DNA from: Candidatus Pelearchaeum sp.
Lineage (GTDB): Archaea > Thermoproteota > Nitrososphaeria_A > Caldarchaeales > Caldarchaeaceae
Reading direction: 5' to 3'
Assembly (NCBI GenBank): GCA_015520425.1
Contig: WAQC01000131.1
Coordinates: forward strand, 1-22,826
Length of the DNA: 22,826 nt
The notes beneath the pieces are model-generated. The model worked only from the letters and a program-made list of their open reading frames with translations. It was not told the DNA's origin and did no database searches. The first letter of the stretch is position 1. The number at the start of each line of letters is the position of its first letter. Both the position numbers and the translations under genes were made by a program. Positions 15,273-20,868 of the stretch are shown piece after piece.

Positions 15273-15297
15273 TTTAGACTCAAATTCTATAAATTGT

Positions 15298-16224
15298 TCA
15301 TTCAGAAACAGACTCCCAATAACGGTCAACACGCTCCTGAATAGCGCGTATCAGGTCATCACGCCTAACAGGCTTGAAGAGATGCTCATACCTCTTCTGC
15401 GTCTTGAGATACTCTTCAACTGGCTTGCGTTTTCGTGGTATGTATGTGTGTCTCACCTCGCCGTTTATCGCTTCCTTCAGCGGCCACATACCAGTCTCCA
15501 CTGCGAGCTTGTCTATCCTGATGGTCTCCTTAGCATCCGCCCCCCATCCTGTTGGGCAGACGCCTAATGCTATGAAGAGCTTCGGCCCGCGTATGCGTGA
15601 GGCTTTCTCAAACTTCCGCATAAGGTCAACGGGGCGCGACGCCGCCACCGTCGCGACGTAAGGCGGGTTGTGCGCGCGCCAAATCTCAAACAGGTCCTTC
15701 TTCCAGAACGTATTTCCAGAGCTTTCCAAGCCTACGCTGGTCGTTGAGGTCCATGATGCGAAGGGTGTTGCTGACGAGTATTGGAAGCCCGTGTTTCCGT
15801 AAGCCTCGTTGTCATAGCAGAGGTAGTAGAAGTCTAGGCCGCGTTGTATGGCTCCAGAGGTTGCTTGTAGGCCTATGTCGTATGCAGCCCCGTCTCCAGT
15901 GAGCACGAGAACCTTCGTGCCAGGGTTTTGGATTACGCCCTTGCTTGCTAGGGCTTCAATTCCATCCACGAGCCCCTGGGCTGCGGCTGGCCCAGCTCCG
16001 AACGGCGCGAAGAGCATGGAGGTCTTGATTGAGACGTAGGGGTAGAGCTCTAGGAGAGCGAGACAGCTGGGGACGCTTACAACTATTGTGCGCGGGCCTA
16101 AGACCTTTAGGGCTAGTTTGACTATTATCTCGCCTCCGCATCCAGCGCATAGCGGAGAGCCTGGGCTTAGGTACTCCTGCCTCGGCGTATCTTTCATGGT
16201 CTTGAAGACTGTTTCCTCAGACAT
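15298..16224 (-). CDS. 2-oxoacid:ferredoxin oxidoreductase, beta subunit (PorB-like, thiamine-diphosphate binding)
   Basis: This 308-residue protein is the catalytic TPP-binding subunit of a pyruvate:ferredoxin-oxidoreductase-type enzyme. The cluster cysteines are C26 and C29 (CAGCGGE), C54 (PSCLALLEL) and C223 (GVCPTGWG). The TPP/Mg motif starts at GDG (residues 110-112) and continues through DFYYLCYDNEAYGNTGFQ. The ATG start overlaps the alpha gene by 8 bases. The family decarboxylates 2-oxoacids onto CoA and reduces ferredoxin. Beside bcr and PadBCD-like genes, phenylglyoxylate to benzoyl-CoA is the attractive reaction; pyruvate or another 2-oxoacid cannot be excluded by motif. Confidence 0.88.
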   Translation of the reverse strand: MSEETVFKTMKDTPRQEYLSPGSPLCAGCGGEIIVKLALKVLGPRTIVVSVPSCLALLELYPYVSIKTSMLFAPFGAGPAAAQGLVDGIEALASKGVIQNPGTKVLVLTGDGAAYDIGLQATSGAIQRGLDFYYLCYDNEAYGNTGFQYSSATPFASWTSTTSVGLESSGNTFWKKDLFEIWRAHNPPYVATVAASRPVDLMRKFEKASRIRGPKLFIALGVCPTGWGADAKETIRIDKLAVETGMWPLKEAINGEVRHTYIPRKRKPVEEYLKTQKRYEHLFKPVRRDDLIRAIQERVDRYWESVSE

Positions 16225-17479
16225 GGTGTATCGCCTCGCTCAGCTGTTCAACGGGTATGCCAGCCATCTTGAGAGCAGCCCTTATCCGCTGCCAGTCCTC
16301 GCGCCTACATAGTATCGTCGGCCCCTGCGGGGCTATTCCAGTCTTCATGGCCTTCTCGCAGACGCGCACCATATACTCTGCCTCGCTGTAGCCTATTGGT
16401 GAGCCTCCTAGGCCGCCTATGAATGAGAGGATGGCATCAGGCCTTGGTGATGCGTGGTATAGTGCTTCCACCACCTCTGGGTAGAGAGCGCCTCCCCTCC
16501 CAGGGGCTAGGTTCTGCTCAAACACCGCGACAGCCCCTACATGCTTTAGGGCTTCAGCAACCTCCTCGCGCGGGAATGGGCGTATCATCTTCAGCCTAAG
16601 CATCCCGACACGATAGCCGTTCCTCCTAAGAGCCTTAACCGCTGAGCGGATTATGGAGCTGTAAGAGTTGGACGATACTATTGCTATCTCGGCGTCATCA
16701 AGCATGTAGCCCTCAATAACATCATGATGCCTGCCGAATATCTCTTCAAATCTTTCAACAGCACCGCGGAAGACGTGTTTTGCTTCCTGTGCGGCGAGGT
16801 GAATCTGGTACTTGAAGTATGTGTATGATGCTCCCTCGGTCATGGTTGGGGCATACGCTAATGTCTCATCCTCAAGCCCCAGTAGTGGTTTGGGATGCTT
16901 GAAACGCGGTAGGAAGCTCTCCACATCACTCTTGTCTGGTAGCTCAACAGGTTCGCGCGCGAACGAGAGGACGAAACCATCCATATTCACTATCGTGGGA
17001 AGTAGAACCCTGCTATCCTCGCCAACCCTGTAGCCAAGGAGGATGAAGTCTAGGACTTCCTGGCATGTTTCTGCGTGGAGCTGTATGAAGCCGCTGTCGC
17101 GCGCAGCCATCACGTCGCCATGCTCCACCTGCAATATCATGGGCATACCGACTCCCCTGGAGACGTTGACCAGCATCATGGGAGCCCTCCAGCCAGCTAC
17201 GGTGTATAGCGCCTCCATCGCGTAGAGAAGCCCCTGGCTTGAGGTGGCTGTGAAGGCTCTAGCACCAGTTAGGGACGCTGCCCCAGCGGCGGTTATCATG
17301 GAGTGCTCTGACTCAAAATTAACAAACTTGGCGCGGAGCTTCCCCTCGGAGGACCATTTGGCTAGTGTCTCAACTATCTCTGACTGTGGTGTTATGGGAT
17401 ACGCCGCGACATAATCAACATCAGCCAGCCTCGCTGCCCACGCTGCGGTTGAGTTTCCAGTAAGCATCATACGCCTCAC
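16217..17479 (-). CDS. 2-oxoacid:ferredoxin oxidoreductase, alpha subunit (PorA-like)
   Basis: This is a 420-residue protein when read from GTG 17479, which has ggaggtg seven bases upstream; ATGs at 17470 and 17467 are close alternatives. A longer open frame from 17554 would lie inside the preceding gene and is rejected. It carries the domain I signature VAAYPITPQSEIVE near residue 25, FESEHSMITAAGAASLTGAR, SSQGLLYAMEALY and NLAPGRGGALYPEVVEAL, all standard for PorA. It overlaps the beta gene by 8 bases and follows the gamma-delta gene by 4, so the three subunits form one unit. No substrate-specific residue can be assigned by eye. Confidence 0.88.
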   Translation of the reverse strand: MRRMMLTGNSTAAWAARLADVDYVAAYPITPQSEIVETLAKWSSEGKLRAKFVNFESEHSMITAAGAASLTGARAFTATSSQGLLYAMEALYTVAGWRAPMMLVNVSRGVGMPMILQVEHGDVMAARDSGFIQLHAETCQEVLDFILLGYRVGEDSRVLLPTIVNMDGFVLSFAREPVELPDKSDVESFLPRFKHPKPLLGLEDETLAYAPTMTEGASYTYFKYQIHLAAQEAKHVFRGAVERFEEIFGRHHDVIEGYMLDDAEIAIVSSNSYSSIIRSAVKALRRNGYRVGMLRLKMIRPFPREEVAEALKHVGAVAVFEQNLAPGRGGALYPEVVEALYHASPRPDAILSFIGGLGGSPIGYSEAEYMVRVCEKAMKTGIAPQGPTILCRREDWQRIRAALKMAGIPVEQLSEAIHHV

Positions 17480-17483
17480 TGGC

Positions 17484-18356
17484 TCACACCTCCACCTGAA
17501 TGGCGCGCGGAGGGCATTCCATGAAGCAGATGAGACAGCCCTTACAGTGCTCATAATCTATGTGCGGCGTGAGCGTTTCGTCAAGGCTTATGCATGAGTC
17601 TGGGCAGTAGATGTAGCAGACCATGCAGCGGGTGCATTTCTGGTAGTTTATCACTGGTGTAGCGTCTCTCCATGCTCCTGTTTTTCTCGCGGTGCTGTTT
17701 CCAGCGGCGCTTATGAGCGCGACCGAGGCTGGAGCTGGTGTTGCTGGTATCTCCACTATCTCATCACGCTCCATCAGCATGTCTTCTTCGTTGGTCTTTA
17801 GCTGGAGCGTGGGAATCGCAGCGTAGCATTCTTCGGCAAGCTTGATATTTGCCTCTATGAGCTCCTCCCTCAGCCCCAGCTCCTCCATCTCCATCTTAAC
17901 GGCCTCAATAACATCTGCGCGGCCCGCTATTCCCAGTGCTTTACATACGGCAGCACCTACGCCAGCGCTCACAGCGTCTCTGCCTAGTATCTTGTTGGCT
18001 AGTGTGGAAATATCTAGCACCGCTTGCTGTATTGTTGGGATTCCCAGCTCCACATGCTTGGCGGCGTTGATTATCACTACGCCGCCGCTTCGCAGTCCTT
18101 GTAGTGGCGAGGCCTGCTCCAGCAGGCTGTGGTCTGCTATTGCTACCGCGTCTGGGGCTGCGATGTAGCCGCGCCCATCCACAGGCTCGTCGGAGATCCT
18201 GACGAAAGAAGATACATGCGCCCCCCTCCGCTCTGGGCCATACATGGGCGAGTCCTGAGCATAGTATCCTGCTAGGAAGGCTGCTGTTCCTACCACCCTT
18301 CCAGCCGTCTTTATCCCCTGCCCACCGCGGCCGTGTAAGCGTATGTTTAGCTTCAA
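17484..18356 (-). CDS. 2-oxoacid:ferredoxin oxidoreductase, gamma-delta fusion (PorG domain plus two-cluster ferredoxin)
   Basis: This 290-residue fusion has an N-terminal PorG domain (NIRLHGRGGQGIKTAG, SPMYGPERRGAHVSSFVR) joined through a low-complexity alanine/proline linker near residues 200-230 to a PorD-type ferredoxin. The two [4Fe-4S] motifs are C241, C244, C247, C251 and C271, C274, C277, C281. Gamma and delta are separate genes in many archaea. I chose TTG 18356 because the conserved sequence begins there and a TATA-like element lies about 30 bases upstream; a longer frame from 18422 passes through that AT-rich promoter. The ferredoxin domain passes electrons to soluble ferredoxin, the presumed donor of benzoyl-CoA reductase. 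Confidence 0.87.
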   Translation of the reverse strand: MKLNIRLHGRGGQGIKTAGRVVGTAAFLAGYYAQDSPMYGPERRGAHVSSFVRISDEPVDGRGYIAAPDAVAIADHSLLEQASPLQGLRSGGVVIINAAKHVELGIPTIQQAVLDISTLANKILGRDAVSAGVGAAVCKALGIAGRADVIEAVKMEMEELGLREELIEANIKLAEECYAAIPTLQLKTNEEDMLMERDEIVEIPATPAPASVALISAAGNSTARKTGAWRDATPVINYQKCTRCMVCYIYCPDSCISLDETLTPHIDYEHCKGCLICFMECPPRAIQVEV

Positions 18357-18380
18357 CGCGTCCTTTCTGCTCGTGGCTGT

Positions 18381-18393
18381 GCATATATTTTTT
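18381..18393 (-). promoter_or_regulatory. TATA-like element of the oxidoreductase gamma-delta/alpha/beta operon
   Basis: On the minus strand this reads aaaaaatatatgc, centred about 30 bases before the chosen TTG start at 18356. It lies next to a separate TATA-like element pointing to the divergent hydrolase gene. Confidence 0.45.
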
Positions 18394-18400
18394 GGATTCA

Positions 18401-18410
18401 AATTATATAA
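18401..18410 (+). promoter_or_regulatory. TATA-like element of the metallo-hydrolase gene
   Basis: The sequence aattatataa lies about 63 bases before the TTG at 18469. That would place transcription start near 18432 and leave a leader of about 35 bases containing a gaggc/gggggag site. It could also act on the other strand. Confidence 0.4.
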
Positions 18411-18468
18411 TTTAATAGCCAAAGCTCATAAGAACACAGTCAAAAAACAGGGGGAGAGTGAGGCAGCG

Positions 18469-19386
18469 TTGCCAGTATGGCTTAACCAGAATATAGCCCT
18501 CATAGACACGAATGGCTATGGTTTTGAGGAGGCCATAGCCGCTTATGTTGTTCGCGGGAGTCGGGGGGCCGCGTTAGTTGATGCGGGGTACTCCTCCACA
18601 TGGGAGAGGGTTATAGCCAGCGTCAGGGAGCTTGGTATAGGGCTTGACGAGATACAATACATATTCCTAACGCACTTCCACCTAGACCACGCTGGGGCTT
18701 CGTGGCATCTCCTAAAGCATCTCAAGAATGCTAGGGTAGTAATCCATGAGGGCGCTATACGGCACTTGATAGACCCGTCTAGGCTTGTTGAGGCTGCTCA
18801 CGCCGCTTTTGGCGAGGACTTGGCCGAGCATATCGGCGAGCTTAGGCCGATTCAGCCTGAGAGGATAGAGCCTGCGCGCGAGCAGGAGTACGAGCTTGGA
18901 GGCGTGAGCGTAGAGGTTCTATTCACGCCAGGCCACGTCCCAAGCCATATATCCATACACGTACCCCAGCACAAGGCGCTCATAACGGGAGACGCCGTGG
19001 TAGTGAGGAGGGGGAAGACGCCCTTCAAGGTTCCCGCCGCGAGTCCGCCTATGTATGATGTGGAGGCGGCGGTTAAGAGCGTGGAGCGGCTGGCTTCATA
19101 CAACCCAGCCATGCTACTAACGCCGCACTACGGTGAGCGCAGAGTCACCGCTGGCGAGTTTGAGGAGCAGCGCAGGATAATAGAGGAGTGGGCTGATAGG
19201 GTGTCTAGTCTAATGCAGCAGGGCATGGACTATAAACAGATATCAGAAGCCATGCGCGACTCGCTTCTCCGCGAGGCTGGTGTCAAGCTCTCAGACTTGG
19301 ATGATTTTACGCGCGTAATCCTTCTCGGTAAGCTGCTGCCCCTCACCGTGCAGGGCTATATGGGCTACCTGCTTAGGAGGAGGTAG
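18469..19386 (+). CDS. Metallo-beta-lactamase-fold hydrolase (glyoxalase II-like), possible thioesterase
   Basis: This is a 305-residue protein read from TTG 18469; the upstream open frame to 18343 crosses the promoter region and lacks conserved sequence. It has the metal-binding motif THFHLDHAG (H69, H71, D73, H74), H156 in TPGH, D175 in TGDAVV and H220 in LTPHYGE, a complete dinuclear zinc (or iron) set. The C-terminal ~75 residues are helical, as in the LACTB2/glyoxalase II-like branch. It stands alone on the plus strand between the PadBCD-like and oxidoreductase operons, and its last 22 bases overlap the convergent NrfD-type gene. Hydrolysing a CoA thioester such as phenylglyoxylyl-CoA is a context-based guess; other hydrolase roles are equally open. 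Confidence 0.85.
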   Translation: MPVWLNQNIALIDTNGYGFEEAIAAYVVRGSRGAALVDAGYSSTWERVIASVRELGIGLDEIQYIFLTHFHLDHAGASWHLLKHLKNARVVIHEGAIRHLIDPSRLVEAAHAAFGEDLAEHIGELRPIQPERIEPAREQEYELGGVSVEVLFTPGHVPSHISIHVPQHKALITGDAVVVRRGKTPFKVPAASPPMYDVEAAVKSVERLASYNPAMLLTPHYGERRVTAGEFEEQRRIIEEWADRVSSLMQQGMDYKQISEAMRDSLLREAGVKLSDLDDFTRVILLGKLLPLTVQGYMGYLLRRR

Positions 19387-20213
19387 CTGGGCTCTGGGAG
19401 CTGGATTACGGAGAGCTTGTAGGAGAGCCTGAGCATCAGGACGTATTTCAGGAACCCTGAGCCAGCTACCGAGAGTAGAGCTCCGAGGACTGGCGCGGCG
19501 AGATAGAGCGGGGGCGCTAGTGTTAGCAGTATAGGCGCAGCGTCGCCGATGAGGAGGGCTAGCAGGAAGAATACGCGGTTCCCATCCATCTTTAGGGCTT
19601 TCTTGAAGGGTAGCGTAGCCCCAGGCCAGGCTAGGTAGCCGAGCCCCACCAGTATAACCAAGACGTGCAGGAGCGCGAGAGGCCACTCAAGGATGAGCAC
19701 AGATACGTAGCCCAGGGAGAGCGCCGCTATGGTGAAGAGACTAGCTCCAGCTACTAGGCTGGAGCAGGCTATGAGCGGAGGGGTAACTGGCGTGTTCCAC
19801 GCGGGTATCTTCTTTGAGGCCGAGAGCATGAATCCCTGGCCTGTGATGTATATGAGCGCAGCAGCGTATGCGGTGAGCATGAGGTAGCTGTTTCCAAAGA
19901 CTAGTGAGGATAGGCTGAATGCTATGAAGAGTGTAGCCATGAGAGCTACGCGCGACATCCATGAGCGGCGGATATTGAGATAGACGTTGGGCGCTCTGCT
20001 CCGCCTGCCAGCATCTATGGCTACGCTGGTCAGGCCAGCGACAACGCAGCCCACCGCCGTAGCTATAACAACCCACAACAACGGGTTCTCCAAGACCCCA
20101 GGCCTGAAGAACGAGAGGGTTATCATGGTTATGTAAGCACTCGCGCCCGTGCCGCCTACGAATATATGCACAAACGGGAGCCAGCCCCAAACCGTCTGCC
20201 TCTCAACCAGCAT
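19365..20213 (-). CDS. NrfD/DmsC-type membrane anchor subunit
   Basis: This 282-residue, very hydrophobic protein has about eight membrane-spanning stretches, for example near residues 10-30, 45-66, 88-107, 109-130, 145-168, 170-196 and two between 212 and 260. It is the anchor and quinone-binding subunit usual for complexes formed with a DmsB-type iron-sulfur protein and a molybdopterin subunit, whose genes lie directly upstream with 7 bases between. Sequence divergence of such anchors is high, so the assignment rests on topology and gene order. In PadBCD-type phenylacetyl-CoA:acceptor oxidoreductases the third subunit is of this kind. Confidence 0.82.
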   Translation of the reverse strand: MLVERQTVWGWLPFVHIFVGGTGASAYITMITLSFFRPGVLENPLLWVVIATAVGCVVAGLTSVAIDAGRRSRAPNVYLNIRRSWMSRVALMATLFIAFSLSSLVFGNSYLMLTAYAAALIYITGQGFMLSASKKIPAWNTPVTPPLIACSSLVAGASLFTIAALSLGYVSVLILEWPLALLHVLVILVGLGYLAWPGATLPFKKALKMDGNRVFFLLALLIGDAAPILLTLAPPLYLAAPVLGALLSVAGSGFLKYVLMLRLSYKLSVIQLPEPSYLLLSR

Positions 20214-20220
20214 AGGCGCA

Positions 20221-20868
20221 TCACCATAGATAATAGACTGACGGGTCTGTCCCCATCTCTGGAAGAAGCTTGAACGCCTGCCTACTCCTCACTAGGCGCG
20301 AGGCCTCGCTCTCAGGGTCGTCCAAGTCGCCGAAAACTAGGGCACCTGCGATGCAGGCGTTGACGCATACAGGCGTGGCCTCAGGGTCTGCGCCAGGCCG
20401 CTTGCCATTCCTAAGCCCATAGTCTATCCTGTCCATGCAGAAGTCGCACTTTGTGCATAGCCCTATCTTCTCCGTATAGTCCTGGAGCAGCTCAGGCTTT
20501 GTTGGCGTGTCACCGAAATACCAGCGCCTCTCCTTGACGAGCCACCTCGCCTCGTAGGGGCATGCCTGGATACAATACGCGCAGCCGACGCAGAGGCTGT
20601 AGTCTATATAGACTATCCCATCATCGCGCTTCTTCGTAGCGGTTGTTGGGCATACATCCATGCACGGCGGGTTTGCGCAGTGCATACACTGGAGGGGTAG
20701 GAAGAAGCGCCTGACGTTTGGGTATGAGCCCACCTCAACATCGCGTACAAGACGCCAGAAGACGTTTGGTGGTGTTCCGTTGTCAAGCTTACACGCTATA
20801 GTGCAGGTCTGGCAGCCTACGCATTTCTTTAAGTCCACCACCATGCCCCACCTAACCACGCGGCTCAC
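20221..20868 (-). CDS. DmsB/PadC-type four-cluster iron-sulfur electron-transfer subunit
   Basis: This 215-residue protein has 16 cysteines in four [4Fe-4S] groups: C16, C19, C22, C26; C61, C64, C69, C73; C93, C96, C99, C103; and C138, C141, C168, C172. This is the full set of the DmsB family. It opens with RWGMVVDLKKCVGC, the usual N-terminus, which favours the GTG at 20868, overlapping the molybdopterin gene's stop codon (GTGA); GTG 20859 is possible. It carries electrons between the molybdopterin subunit and the membrane anchor. No twin-arginine or secretion signal is visible in this subunit. Confidence 0.9.
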   Translation of the reverse strand: MSRVVRWGMVVDLKKCVGCQTCTIACKLDNGTPPNVFWRLVRDVEVGSYPNVRRFFLPLQCMHCANPPCMDVCPTTATKKRDDGIVYIDYSLCVGCAYCIQACPYEARWLVKERRWYFGDTPTKPELLQDYTEKIGLCTKCDFCMDRIDYGLRNGKRPGADPEATPVCVNACIAGALVFGDLDDPESEASRLVRSRQAFKLLPEMGTDPSVYYLW

